64,000 nt of DNA from an uncultured Stenotrophomonas sp. (GTDB lineage: Bacteria > Pseudomonadota > Gammaproteobacteria > Xanthomonadales > Xanthomonadaceae), in assembly GCF_913778665.1 (NCBI RefSeq), contig NZ_CAJYVQ010000004.1, forward strand, positions 62,001-126,000. The letters are read 5' to 3'. Shown piece after piece: positions 1 to 7,572 of the stretch. The translations under genes and the position numbers were made by a program. The notes below the pieces were generated by a model. It saw nothing but the letters and a program-made list of their open reading frames with translations. It was not told the origin of the DNA and did no database searches. How positions within the stretch are numbered: the first letter of the stretch is position 1; the number at the start of each line of letters is the position of its first letter.

Positions 1-45
1 GCTCGACTGGGCGGAAAAGCGGTCGAGCAGGGCTCGACTCTACAA
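1..45. repeat. partial GTAG/CTAC palindromic (SMAG-like) repeat
   Basis: GC-rich palindromic segment with CTCGAC/GTCGAG arms that ends in CTCTAC, the terminal signature of the GTAG-type repeats found elsewhere in this window. It is cut by the window edge, so its full extent cannot be seen. Confidence 0.5.
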
Positions 46-53
46 AGGCGGGG

Positions 54-392
54 CTACCGGTCCAGCCAGCGCGGCCGCAGCAACAGGGCCAGCACCAGCA
101 CCGCCAGGAATGCGCCGTAGGCGTAAAGCACCGCCAGCACCTGTGGCCAGATCGGGCCGGCGCCGGGCTGTGCCATGCCGAGGCGATACCCCCACAGCAT
201 CGAGACGATGCTCAGCGCGAAGGCCAGCAGCAGGGTGGTGCCATCGAACAGGCGCCGGCGCGCAGTACGCGGCTGGCGCGGGAACAGCCAGTACAGGCTG
301 CCCAGCAACAGGAACCAGGGCAGGAACAGCAGCAGCGACAACCAGGCCATTGCAGACTCCATGTCATCGCGCCGGAGGCGCGCGGACATCAT
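54..392 (-). CDS. small integral membrane protein, unknown function
   Basis: A 112-residue hydrophobic protein with three likely transmembrane segments, at about residues 15-37, 50-70 and 83-107, separated by an Arg-rich cytoplasmic loop (RQPRTARRR). I do not recognise a family. It lies downstream of trpS on the same strand, separated from it by a pair of palindromic repeats, so co-transcription is doubtful. The start is uncertain: neither the first ATG nor an internal Met ten residues later (MESAM, position 362) has a clear Shine-Dalgarno sequence. Coding status rests on the coherent membrane topology and codon use rather than on homology. Confidence 0.6.
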   Translation of the reverse strand: MMSARLRRDDMESAMAWLSLLLFLPWFLLLGSLYWLFPRQPRTARRRLFDGTTLLLAFALSIVSMLWGYRLGMAQPGAGPIWPQVLAVLYAYGAFLAVLVLALLLRPRWLDR

Positions 393-414
393 GCCATGGG
401 TGGTGGGCTGCCCT

Positions 415-486
415 GTAGAGCCGAGCCCATGCTCGGCTCGACTCTACAAAAGCAAAGCCGAAAGCCGAGCGTGGGCTCGGCTCTAC
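415..486. repeat. inverted pair of GTAG-type REP (SMAG-like) palindromes
   Basis: Two palindromes in opposite orientation: GTAGAGCCGAGC at the left and its complement GCTCGGCTCTAC at the right, with a short spacer. A nearly identical pair lies at 41364-41437. It sits just downstream of trpS and could form a stem-loop at the 3' end of the trpS transcript. Confidence 0.75.
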
Positions 487-491
487 ATCCA

Positions 492-1784
492 TCACTCCTC
501 GCGCAGCACGGCCAGCGCAGCCAGCACCGCATCCACCTCGGCCTCCAGCTTGAACAGTTCGCTCTGCAGCTGGTCGCCCTGCTCGGCCTGCTTGATCACC
601 GCGATCAGCTGGCCGGCATCGCGCGGCGAATCGAAGCCTTCGCTCTGGATCAGCAGCGTGCCGTCACCGGCGGTCAGCTTGAAGTAGAAACGGCCGTCCT
701 TCTCGCGGTACTGCTTGAACAACGGCGGTGCCACGCGGGCCACGCCGGCGTCCTCGCTGGCGATGTCGCCCGCAGTGGACAGGTCGCGCAGGCCCACGGC
801 GTGGCGAAGCTCTTCCAGCAGCGGTGCCGCCAGCTGCTCGCGCAGCTGCTGGCCACGGCGCTTGAGCAGAGCTTCGATCTTCTCCGGCTCGGCCATCAGC
901 GCGTTGTAGCGCTCGCGCAGCGGCGACAGCTCGCTGTCGATACGCTCGAACAGCTGCTGCTTGGCATCGCCCCAGCTGATGCCGGCGGCGAACGCCTTGG
1001 CGAATTCGGCGGTCTGTTCCGGGGTAGCGAACGCCTGGTACATCTGGAACAGCGCCGAGCCCTCGGTGTCCTTCGGCTCGCCCGGTGCGCGCGAGTCGGT
1101 CAGGATCGAGAACACCAGCTTCTTCAGCTCCTCGCGCGGCACGAACAGCGGAATGGTGTTGTGGTAGCTCTTGCTCATCTTGCGGCCATCCAGGCCGGCC
1201 AGCGTCGCCACCTGCTCGTCGATCACCACGTCCGGCAGCGGGAAATACTCCTTGCCGTACACGTGGTTGAAGCGCTGGGCGAAATCGCGCGCCATCTCGA
1301 TGTGCTGGATCTGGTCGCGGCCCACCGGCACCTGGTTGGCCTTGAAGATCAGGATGTCGGCGGCCATCAGCACCGGGTACATGAACAGGCCGGCGCTGAC
1401 GCCCGCGTCTTCATCCGCGCCTTCCTCGCGGTTCTTGTCCACCGCCGCCTTGTAGGCGTGCGCGCGGTTGAGGATGCCCTTGCTGGCAATGGCCGTCAGG
1501 AACCACATCAGCTCGGTCGTCTCGCGGATATCGCTCTGGCGGTAGAACCACACGTGTTCCGGGTCCAGGCCGCAGGCCAGCCAGCTGGCGGCGATCTCCA
1601 GGGTCGCGCGCTGGGTGCGCTGCGGGTCCTGCGACTTGATCAGGCTGTGCAGGTCGGCCAGGAAGAAGAAGCTCTCGATCCCCGGGGCGCGGCTGGCCGC
1701 GATCGCCGGACGGATCGCGCCGACGTAGTTGCCCAGGTGGGGCGTGCCGGAGGGGGTGATGCCGGTAAGGACTCGGGTCGTCAT
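492..1784 (-). CDS. trpS: tryptophan--tRNA ligase, long form with C-terminal extension
   Basis: Class I aminoacyl-tRNA synthetase that charges tRNA-Trp. The Rossmann-fold signatures are present: GITPSGTPHLGN (HIGH-type motif, about residues 8-19) and GRKMSKS (KMSKS loop, about 201-207). The usual bacterial enzyme is about 330-350 residues; this one is 430. The extra C-terminal part (about 330-430) contains KDGRFYFKLTAGDGTLLIQS, which resembles the short YegP-like DUF1508 repeat; that resemblance is my reading and is not verified. Long TrpS forms are known in pseudomonads and xanthomonads. No attenuator or T-box-like leader is visible upstream. The ATG start immediately precedes the conserved TRVLTGITPSG segment. 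Confidence 0.95.
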   Translation of the reverse strand: MTTRVLTGITPSGTPHLGNYVGAIRPAIAASRAPGIESFFFLADLHSLIKSQDPQRTQRATLEIAASWLACGLDPEHVWFYRQSDIRETTELMWFLTAIASKGILNRAHAYKAAVDKNREEGADEDAGVSAGLFMYPVLMAADILIFKANQVPVGRDQIQHIEMARDFAQRFNHVYGKEYFPLPDVVIDEQVATLAGLDGRKMSKSYHNTIPLFVPREELKKLVFSILTDSRAPGEPKDTEGSALFQMYQAFATPEQTAEFAKAFAAGISWGDAKQQLFERIDSELSPLRERYNALMAEPEKIEALLKRRGQQLREQLAAPLLEELRHAVGLRDLSTAGDIASEDAGVARVAPPLFKQYREKDGRFYFKLTAGDGTLLIQSEGFDSPRDAGQLIAVIKQAEQGDQLQSELFKLEAEVDAVLAALAVLREE

Positions 1785-1892
1785 GACTGCGTGGGGAAAC
1801 CTTCGATGAACGGGGCCAGTTTACCGTGCCCAAGGCCAACCCCGTCAGGGCCAGCGGCGCGTTCATTCACTCAACCCCGCTGGAGACACCCG

Positions 1893-2693
1893 ATGAAACG
1901 CCTGCTGCCCCTGCTGTTGATCCTGCCCCTGGCCGGCTTCCGCCCGGCCCCGCCCCCGCCGCCGGTGTACGAGGGTGGCCCGGTGCGCATGGCCCTGGTC
2001 GACCGCGACCGTGGCACTGAACTGCGCAGCTACCCCGCTGAAGGCCAGCGTTGGGTGGCCGGCGAGCGTGGCCATCGCTACGCCGTGCGGCTGTACAACG
2101 ACAGCCCGCGCCGGGTGCTGGTGGTGCTGTCGGTGGACGGCATCAACGCCATTTCCGGCGAGAACGCTGATCCCTCGCAGACCGGCTACGTGCTCAACCC
2201 CGGCCAGCGCGCCGATATCACCGGCTGGCGCAAGAGCCAGGACGAGGTGGCGCAGTTCGTGTTCAGCAGTCCCAGCGGCAGCTACGCCAGCCGCACCGGT
2301 CGCCCGGACAACATCGGTGTGGTCGGCGTCGCCGTGTTCGAAGAAGCGCGGCGCTGGCGCCCGGCGCCGATCCTGCGCCGTGGCTTGCCGCTGCCGGCAC
2401 CGGCCGCGCAGGCCGAAGCTGCCGCCGATGCCCGTGCCAGCCGCATCGAGGGCAACGCGAGCAAGTCGCAGGCACCGGCGCTGGGCACGGGCCACGGTGC
2501 GCGTGAACAATCTTCGGTGCGCGACACCGACTTCGAGCGCGCCAGCCGCAGCCCGGCCCAGGTGCTGCAGCTGCGGTACGACAGCGCCCGCCACCTGCGC
2601 GCGCGCGGCATCCTTGTCGATCCGCCTTCGCGCCTGCCGCGCGAACCGCAGGCCTTCCCCAACCGCTACGTTCCGGACCCGCCGGCGCGCTGA
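1893..2693 (+). CDS. exported hypothetical protein
   Basis: A 266-residue protein with a short N-terminal hydrophobic signal (MKRLLPLLLILPLAGF), then a Pro-rich stretch and a central beta-rich domain (about 30-145: RYAVRLYNDSPRRVLVVLSV, DGINAISG, GYVLNPGQ). The central part looks like a small immunoglobulin-like or lipoprotein-type domain, but I cannot name a family. The C-terminal 120 residues are polar, Ala- and Arg-rich and probably disordered. The start is supported by a TGGAGA ribosome-binding site eight bases upstream. It is divergent from trpS and probably monocistronic, with a hairpin just after the stop. Likely envelope-located; the function is unknown. Confidence 0.75.
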   Translation: MKRLLPLLLILPLAGFRPAPPPPPVYEGGPVRMALVDRDRGTELRSYPAEGQRWVAGERGHRYAVRLYNDSPRRVLVVLSVDGINAISGENADPSQTGYVLNPGQRADITGWRKSQDEVAQFVFSSPSGSYASRTGRPDNIGVVGVAVFEEARRWRPAPILRRGLPLPAPAAQAEAAADARASRIEGNASKSQAPALGTGHGAREQSSVRDTDFERASRSPAQVLQLRYDSARHLRARGILVDPPSRLPREPQAFPNRYVPDPPAR

Positions 2694-2708
2694 GCGCAGA
2701 CAACACGA

Positions 2709-2733
2709 CGCCCGCAACCTGACGGTGCGGGCG
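2709..2733. terminator. hairpin between convergent genes
   Basis: Perfect 8-bp stem CGCCCGCA/TGCGGGCG with a 9-base loop, between the stop codons of the exported hypothetical gene and the convergent csbD-like gene. There is no strong T-run, so intrinsic terminator activity is only probable. Confidence 0.5.
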
Positions 2734-2760
2734 TTGTGCTGTGGGGAAAACGGTCGGCGC

Positions 2761-2982
2761 TTACTTGTAGTCCGGATAGTCCTTGCTCACCGCATCCTGG
2801 AACTCACGGACTTCCTTCTCGGCGCGGTCCTTGGCCCAGCCATAACGTTCCTGCAGGCGACCGGCCAGGTACTCAGCATTGCCCTCGGCCACGTCGAAAT
2901 CGTCGTTGGTCAGATCGCCCCACTTGGCCTGGGCCTTGCCCTTCAGCTGCGACCACTTGCCGGAAATGATGTCTTTGTTCAT
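2761..2982 (-). CDS. CsbD family small stress protein
   Basis: A 73-residue hydrophilic protein with the CsbD family pattern: N-terminal [20 protein letters not shown], then WGDLT-DDF and a repeat-like [19 protein letters not shown], ending in a helix. CsbD proteins are abundant, stress-induced and of unknown molecular function, known as general-stress proteins in Bacillus and as YjbJ in enterobacteria. The length is typical. The gene is followed on the same strand, further upstream in transcription, by an entericidin-like lipoprotein gene, a pairing that suits a stress-responsive cell-envelope locus, but a terminator separates the two. Confidence 0.9.
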   Translation of the reverse strand: MNKDIISGKWSQLKGKAQAKWGDLTNDDFDVAEGNAEYLAGRLQERYGWAKDRAEKEVREFQDAVSKDYPDYK

Positions 2983-3132
2983 TGCTGGGAGTCCTTGGTT
3001 GCAACGGCGTTCTTACCGTGGCTCCAGCTTCGCGCAGTGGCTGTTGAATACCAGTCAACCGCCAATGAAATGCACGCTCACCTGCTTGAATGGTTCACTC
3101 CGCTTGCACAGCCGCCGGGGGCATCGCGCATG

Positions 3133-3162
3133 AAAAAGGCCGGGGAAGTCCCCGGCCTTTTT
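3133..3162. terminator. bidirectional rho-independent terminator
   Basis: GGCCGGGGA/TCCCCGGCC hairpin flanked by an A-run on the left and a T-run on the right, so it can terminate in both directions. It lies just downstream of the entericidin-like gene and separates it from csbD. Confidence 0.85.
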
Positions 3163-3182
3163 CTTTCCGTTCCGCGCCGGGC

Positions 3183-3320
3183 TTAGTTGCCCTTGGCGGC
3201 ATCCTCAACCTTCTCACCGGCCTTCTGCACGTCCTTGCCGGCACCGGCCACGGTGTTGCAACCGGCCAGCAGGGCCACCGAGAACATCGACAACAGCATC
3301 AGGGCAACTACGCGCTTCAT
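3183..3320 (-). CDS. entericidin A/B family lipoprotein
   Basis: A 45-residue protein. Residues 1-20 form a signal peptide ending in the lipobox LLAGC, so Cys21 is the lipidated residue. The mature part (CNTVAGAGKDVQKAGEKVED) matches the entericidin family pattern of small membrane-tethered lipoproteins. Entericidins form an antidote/toxin pair in E. coli; in xanthomonads single copies are common and the role is unclear. The ATG is preceded by an AAGGAG site with eight-base spacing. A strong terminator follows the gene. Confidence 0.88.
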   Translation of the reverse strand: MKRVVALMLLSMFSVALLAGCNTVAGAGKDVQKAGEKVEDAAKGN

Positions 3321-3480
3321 GGGCTTCTCCTTGGGTTTGCCGCTACACCGCTTCATTCGCGGATGGGATTCTTTCGCTCAGCGGGAGAGGCCATCGCCAC
3401 TGCCGCCGCGTGAAGTGCAATCTGGCGGCAGGGGCGTGGAGCGGGTGTGAACGGATCGGGATCCCGTTCAGGGGAAGCCC

Positions 3481-4401
3481 TCAATCGCGCATCAGGGTGG
3501 ACTTGCCGAACAGGCTTTCGACCAGATCCACGGCCAGTTCGGCGGTGGCATTCTGCTTGTCCAACAAGGGGTTGAGCTCGACGATATCCAGCGAACCCAT
3601 GCGCCCGGTGTCGGCGATCATCTCCATCACCAGCTGCGCCTCGCGGTAGTTCACCCCGCCCGGTACGGTGGTGCCCACGCCCGGGGCGATGCTCGGGTCG
3701 AGGAAATCCACATCGAAGCTGACATGCAGGTGAGTGTTCTCGTCGATGCCGGCCAGCGCCGCTTCGACCGCGCGCTTCATGCCGTTCTCGTCGATGTAGC
3801 GCATGTCATAGACATCCACCTTGTGGGTCTTGATCAGGCGCTTCTCTTCCGGGTCCACCGAACGGATGCCGATCTGGTGCATCTGCGACGGGGTGATCGC
3901 CGGGGCGCTGCCGCCGAGCTGGGTCAGCGCATCCGGGCCGAGGCCGCACAGGCAGGCCACCGGCATGCCGTGGATGTTGCCCGATGGAGTGACATCGCTG
4001 GTGTTGAAATCCGAATGCGCGTCCAGCCACAGCACGCGCAGGGTCTTGCCCTGCTCGCGGCACCAGCGCGCCACGGCGGTGATCGAACCGATGCCCAGGC
4101 AGTGGTCGCCGCCCAGCATGATCGGCATGCGCCCGGCCTGCAGTTCAGCGTAGCTGGCGTCCATCAGCGCGCGGTTCCACGCCACCACCTCGTCCAGGTG
4201 GCGATAGCCTTCCACCGGCGCGGTCCACGGGTTGCGCGGGCCATCCAGGTTGCCCAGGTCGCGCACATCCACGCCGCGCGCTTCCAGCGCCTCCGGCAGG
4301 CCCGCCACGCGCAGCGCTTCCGGCCCCAGCCGTGCACCGCGATGGCCCGCACCGACATCGGTGGGAACGCCAATCAGGGATACGGAAATGGGATCGGCCA
4401 T
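3481..4401 (-). CDS. rocF: arginase
   Basis: Ureohydrolase-family enzyme that hydrolyses L-arginine to ornithine and urea with a binuclear Mn centre. Metal-binding motifs are intact: GGDHCLGIGS (about residue 95), WLDAHSDFNT (about 125) and SFDVDFLDPS (about 220). The length of 306 residues is normal for arginase. I chose the ATG at 4401 because an AGGAGG site lies seven bases upstream; the reading frame remains open further upstream, but without family similarity. Agmatinase or formiminoglutamase are the alternatives; the overall pattern (SLIGVPTDVGAGHRGARLGP at the N terminus) fits arginase best. The gene is monocistronic and divergent from a small membrane protein gene. Confidence 0.9.
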   Translation of the reverse strand: MADPISVSLIGVPTDVGAGHRGARLGPEALRVAGLPEALEARGVDVRDLGNLDGPRNPWTAPVEGYRHLDEVVAWNRALMDASYAELQAGRMPIMLGGDHCLGIGSITAVARWCREQGKTLRVLWLDAHSDFNTSDVTPSGNIHGMPVACLCGLGPDALTQLGGSAPAITPSQMHQIGIRSVDPEEKRLIKTHKVDVYDMRYIDENGMKRAVEAALAGIDENTHLHVSFDVDFLDPSIAPGVGTTVPGGVNYREAQLVMEMIADTGRMGSLDIVELNPLLDKQNATAELAVDLVESLFGKSTLMRD

Positions 4402-4530
4402 GGGTGCCTCCTGCGGGAAAAAAGAAGCACAGTCTAGCCAGAGCTGTGTGACACCACTCGCGGCGGTGCAGCAGGCCATGAGCATGGCATGATGCCGCGC
4501 GGACCCGACCGCCCTTCATGGAAGATTGCG

Positions 4531-4878
4531 ATGTCGCCCTTCATCAATACCGCTTGGCCACGCTTTTTCATGGGCGCGCTGCCCATCGCCGCGTTTGCGG
4601 TTCTGTTGAGCGGCTTGATTGAGGCGTCGCCGAACCGCTGGCTGATGCAGGCGGTGCTTTTGCTGACGCCCTTCTCGCTGCTGGTGTTCTTCGGGTTCGG
4701 TTGGCACCGCCTGCGCAAGGCGCACGCTGAATATCCGATCCTGAAGAGCGAACTGGACCGGATGCTGGCAGCCTTGATCGGCAACGTGAAGGTGGCCGTG
4801 CTGTGGTTCGGCCTGACGTCGTTCGGAACGTTCGCCCTGATCCTGGCATGGGTGCTGCTGTACAGGTCCGGCTGCTGA
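4531..4878 (+). CDS. small membrane protein, unknown function
   Basis: A protein of about 115 residues with three predicted transmembrane helices, at about residues 14-32, 40-58 and 90-110 from the chosen start, and a charged loop in the middle (RLRKAHAEYPILKSELDRM). I do not recognise the family. The ATG at 4531 has GGAAG upstream; a longer reading from 4489 adds 14 polar residues and has no ribosome-binding site. It is divergent from arginase and ends 22 bp before the convergent DUF3011 gene. Confidence 0.6.
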   Translation: MSPFINTAWPRFFMGALPIAAFAVLLSGLIEASPNRWLMQAVLLLTPFSLLVFFGFGWHRLRKAHAEYPILKSELDRMLAALIGNVKVAVLWFGLTSFGTFALILAWVLLYRSGC

Positions 4879-4900
4879 CGCCGGATCTACACCCCCGCGC

Positions 4901-5671
4901 TCAGCGCCCGCGGCGGCGAACCGGCGTCACGCTCTGCACCTGGCCGTTATTGCGCATCATGCACAGGAAGCGGCCGTCGGGATAATCGATGATCAGCTCC
5001 TGGTAATCGTTGCCCACCGGCATCTGGGTGACCAGTGCGCCCTGCGCGCCCTTGCGCATGTTGCAGGCGCCCAGTGCGGTATCGCCTGCGGGCGCCGGGT
5101 TGGTCACTGAAGACACATTGCGGAACACCGCGCGGCAACCGCCATTGACCCACACCGAGTGCCGCGCCAAGCCCCAGTTCTTGCCTTGCTCGCAGCGGGT
5201 GCGGCTGAGTTGGCGCACGATCTCCACGTTGCCGCGGGTGTTCAGATCACACGACACCTGCTGCTGGCCGGTGGATTCACAGGTGACCTCGCGCGGTAGT
5301 GCGGCATCTCCGGCGGCAGCGTCGCGAGGGCGTGTGCTGTTTGCGGAGGGCGCTGACGTGTCGCTGGCGCTGACCTGGCAGATGCCATTGGCGCCGCCAC
5401 GGCCGGTGTAGCTGACCTGCGGCGCGCCGTCATCGTTGCGGCTGATCGACAGGGTGATGCCGCTGTTGGCATCGCGTGCTTCGAAATAGCGGTCGTTGAA
5501 ACGTTTCAGCGTGGCCTCGCGGCCCTGCACGTAGACCGGTCCACCTTCGTCGGCGTGCACATCGAGGCCGCCCGGGCAGCTGGCGTTGAAGAAGGGCACG
5601 GCGGCCATGGCCGGGGCTGCGAACGCGGTGGAAAGCAGGGCGACGGTGAGCGGCAGGGCGTGGCGACGCAT
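4901..5671 (-). CDS. exported DUF3011 domain protein
   Basis: A 256-residue protein with a cleavable signal peptide (ALLSTAFAAPAMA). The middle and C-terminal part carries the DUF3011 pattern: VTCESTGQQQVSCDLNT, then QLSRTRCEQGKNWG and VWVNGGCRAVF, with regularly spaced Cys residues that probably form disulfides in the periplasm. A second Cys-containing region follows (LGACNMRKGAQGALV and RFLCMMRNNGQV). DUF3011 proteins are secreted lectin-like proteins of unknown function, common in Xanthomonadaceae. The start was chosen at the Met that opens the signal peptide; the frame is open upstream without signal character. Confidence 0.85.
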   Translation of the reverse strand: MRRHALPLTVALLSTAFAAPAMAAVPFFNASCPGGLDVHADEGGPVYVQGREATLKRFNDRYFEARDANSGITLSISRNDDGAPQVSYTGRGGANGICQVSASDTSAPSANSTRPRDAAAGDAALPREVTCESTGQQQVSCDLNTRGNVEIVRQLSRTRCEQGKNWGLARHSVWVNGGCRAVFRNVSSVTNPAPAGDTALGACNMRKGAQGALVTQMPVGNDYQELIIDYPDGRFLCMMRNNGQVQSVTPVRRRGR

Positions 5672-5729
5672 GTGCGGATCCCGAAGGGGCCCAAGGTGGG
5701 CGTGTAGCGGCAGTATGGGGTGGGGCGTT

Positions 5730-5752
5730 GTCCGCTGTCCGCTGTCCGTGAG
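5730..5752. repeat. short tandem repeat, three GTCCGCT-like units
   Basis: Three near-identical heptamers (GTCCGCT, GTCCGCT, GTCCGTG) lie in the region upstream of the DUF3011 gene. Too short to assign a role. Confidence 0.45.
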
Positions 5753-5825
5753 GAATAGCATGATCCAGACGGTGCGTTGTGGCTTTCAGGTCTGAGATCG
5801 TGGCCTAGGCGCCTTGCCGGGCCTG

Positions 5826-6096
5826 TCAAGCCAGCTTTACTTCGCACGCCGAAGCAAGCCGCGTCACCACGAAGGCGCGGCTCTGATTGCCGATGACGGC
5901 GGCACTGCGGGAGGGCACGTGCGACCTTGCTCATCCCTTGGGCACGGGCGATATCGCCCAGCGCCTAAGCGATGAATGCCGAATCGCCGTCGCTTTCTTC
6001 GATGCATGCGTCGAGATAGGCCGCAATTCCCATCGGGGCATTAAGGTGTTCGGCCACATAGAATGCTTGGAGTTCAACTTTCTTCTTGATGGCCAT
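5826..6096 (-). pseudogene. broken HigA-like addiction-module antitoxin
   Basis: The frame starting MAIKKKVELQ reads FYVAEHLNAPMGIAAYLDAC and then DSAFIA, the typical N-terminal half of the putative addiction-module antidote family. It then meets an in-frame TAG (6 bases after the FIA codons begin), continues as ALGDIARAQGMSKVAR in the same frame, and finally changes frame: the conserved end survives as GNQSRAFV and EVKLA-stop at 5826. The helix-turn-helix segment between VAR and GN is mostly deleted. So there is one nonsense change plus a frameshifting deletion. It lies 58 bp downstream of the toxin gene, the order usual for this toxin-antitoxin family. Confidence 0.75.
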
Positions 6097-6154
6097 GATG
6101 GGACAGCTCCAGTACTTTGGTATTGAGTCGTTTCCCCTACAACCAGTTCGATGC

Positions 6155-6430
6155 TCACAGGGCACGCGCAATCTCCTTGGCCTTCTCTATATCGCGCTGT
6201 TGCGAACCCTTGTCGCCTCCGACCAGAAGAATCATCAACTGCCTGCCCCGCTGCGTGTAGTACACGCGGTAACCCGGCCCTGCATCGATGCATAGTTCAG
6301 AAACGCCACCGGCCTGATAGCGGTGATCATCGGGATGGCCTTCTGCGAGCCGACCGATGCGGGCACGCACGGTTACGTCCTTGAGCGCGTCAATCCATGC
6401 CGCGAACTGTCGGGTACGCTGGATCTTCAT
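6155..6430 (-). CDS. RelE/ParE superfamily toxin of an addiction module
   Basis: A 91-residue protein of the HigB-like putative addiction-module killer family. Conserved features are the N-terminal TRQFAAWIDALKD, the central GGVSELCIDAGPGYRVYYTQRG, and the C-terminal LMILLVGGDKGSQQRDIEKA. Family members are ribosome-dependent mRNA interferases or gyrase inhibitors. Relatives are usually about 95-100 residues; here the RARIGRL segment looks about five residues short, so a small internal deletion may have weakened it. The reading frame is otherwise intact. Its antitoxin partner downstream is broken, which makes activity of this toxin doubtful. Confidence 0.85.
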   Translation of the reverse strand: MKIQRTRQFAAWIDALKDVTVRARIGRLAEGHPDDHRYQAGGVSELCIDAGPGYRVYYTQRGRQLMILLVGGDKGSQQRDIEKAKEIARAL

Positions 6431-6607
6431 GGAGAAAGGAGCCTACCGGCGACATGCTTTCAACAATCAGGATCGCGCGCAGGGAAGTGAACAGCGACAC
6501 ATCACACGTCGCGAGGGAGAACAGCGAAGAAGGAAGGAGGGGGGCCGGAATCGGCGCCCGACTGGCCAACGCGCTGCCGCTGCAAAGAGGGATTAGCAGA
6601 TGCCCAA

Positions 6608-6683
6608 TGGTGCCGCTTATCCGAATCGAACGGATGACCTACTGTTTACAAGACAGTTGCTCTACCAACTGAGCTAAAGCGGC
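6608..6683 (-). tRNA. tRNA-Thr (anticodon TGT)
   Basis: On the minus strand the gene begins GCCGCTTTAGCTCAGTTGG, with an acceptor stem GCCGCTT/AAGCGGC, D-arm, anticodon stem-loop CTGTCTTGTAAACAG giving anticodon TGT, T-arm GTTCGATTC, discriminator A and an encoded CCA. All four arms pair well. A single tRNA gene, upstream of the toxin-antitoxin remnant. Confidence 0.96.
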
Positions 6684-6723
6684 ATGGGTGGATCACCGGC
6701 GGCGGCGCCGCGGTCCGGGGATT

Positions 6724-7563
6724 CTAGCGCAACCTTGCGCATTCCAGCGACCGGCTCTGTGCCGCGCCACTGCGCTGCTGGGCCTGGGCCGGCTGCGTGC
6801 CCGCCGCCAGCTGCCCTTCCAGCCACCACTGGCCGGCGTCGCCGCTGGCCACCAGGCGCGGCAGGAAGCCGGCGGCCTGCACTGCGGCCATGCGCCGCTC
6901 GGCGCCTTCGCGGTTGCGGTACTGGCCGAGCGCCACGGCGTTGGTCTCCTCGCCCTGGCTGATGATGTAGTAGTCGCTCAGGCCGGCGGCGACGATGCGC
7001 TTGACCGTGGCCTGGGCCTCTTCGCGGTTGGCGGCGGCCGGCAGCATCACCCGGTAACGGGCACTGCCGCTGGAAGCGGGCTGTTCGCGCAGGCGCACCT
7101 GGCTCAACGCCGTGCCGGTCTTGCCTTGCGCGGCGGTCGCGGCGGCGCGGTCGGCGAACGGACCCAGCGCGACGCAGCGCGGCGGCTCCGGGGCGGCTGG
7201 CGGCGTCGCAGGCTTCTCCGCAACCGGTGAAGGGGCGGGTTTGGCCGCTGCGGCAACCGCCACTGGTGCCGGTCCCGGTGCAGCTTCGGTCACCTGCGGC
7301 TTGGCCGGCACCGCAGGGGCAGGCGTCGCAGCCACCGCCGTCTTCTCAGCCGGTTCGCGCTCCACCAGCGGCGCAGTCGGGGCGGCGGCCGTGGCTTCGG
7401 CGGCCGCAGCGGCATCCACACCACCGGGCACCCAGCGCAGCTCGGCCACGCCGGCCGGTTGCGGCGGCGGCGCAGGCTTCTGCGGTGCATCGCGCAGCAG
7501 CCACCAGCAGGCGACGCCAAGATTGAGGATGGCCAGCACGACGATCAGGGCACGGGTCAGCAT
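6724..7563 (-). CDS. SPOR domain-containing membrane protein
   Basis: A 279-residue protein with one N-terminal transmembrane helix (ALIVVLAILNLGVACWWLL), a long Ala/Pro-rich low-complexity linker (about 28-130) and a C-terminal SPOR domain (about 135-245: CVALGPFADRAAATAAQ, RYRVMLPAAANREEAQ, YIISQGEETNAVALGQY). SPOR domains bind denuded peptidoglycan glycans at division sites, so this is probably an inner-membrane-anchored periplasmic protein of the divisome. It is the third gene of an operon after birA and coaX, starting 9 bp after the coaX stop, an arrangement common in this family. Confidence 0.9.
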   Translation of the reverse strand: MLTRALIVVLAILNLGVACWWLLRDAPQKPAPPPQPAGVAELRWVPGGVDAAAAAEATAAAPTAPLVEREPAEKTAVAATPAPAVPAKPQVTEAAPGPAPVAVAAAAKPAPSPVAEKPATPPAAPEPPRCVALGPFADRAAATAAQGKTGTALSQVRLREQPASSGSARYRVMLPAAANREEAQATVKRIVAAGLSDYYIISQGEETNAVALGQYRNREGAERRMAAVQAAGFLPRLVASGDAGQWWLEGQLAAGTQPAQAQQRSGAAQSRSLECARLR

Positions 7564-7572
7564 GCGCGGATA

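Noticed and set aside
1785..1892. Attenuator or T-box for trpS
   Set aside because: No run of Trp codons, no terminator/antiterminator pair and no T-box sequence in the gap upstream of trpS.
396..2693. Very long plus-strand ORF (765 codons) antisense to trpS
   Set aside because: High-GC codon bias keeps the opposite strand open. Its first part mirrors trpS and only the final 266 codons, from 1893, look like a real protein.
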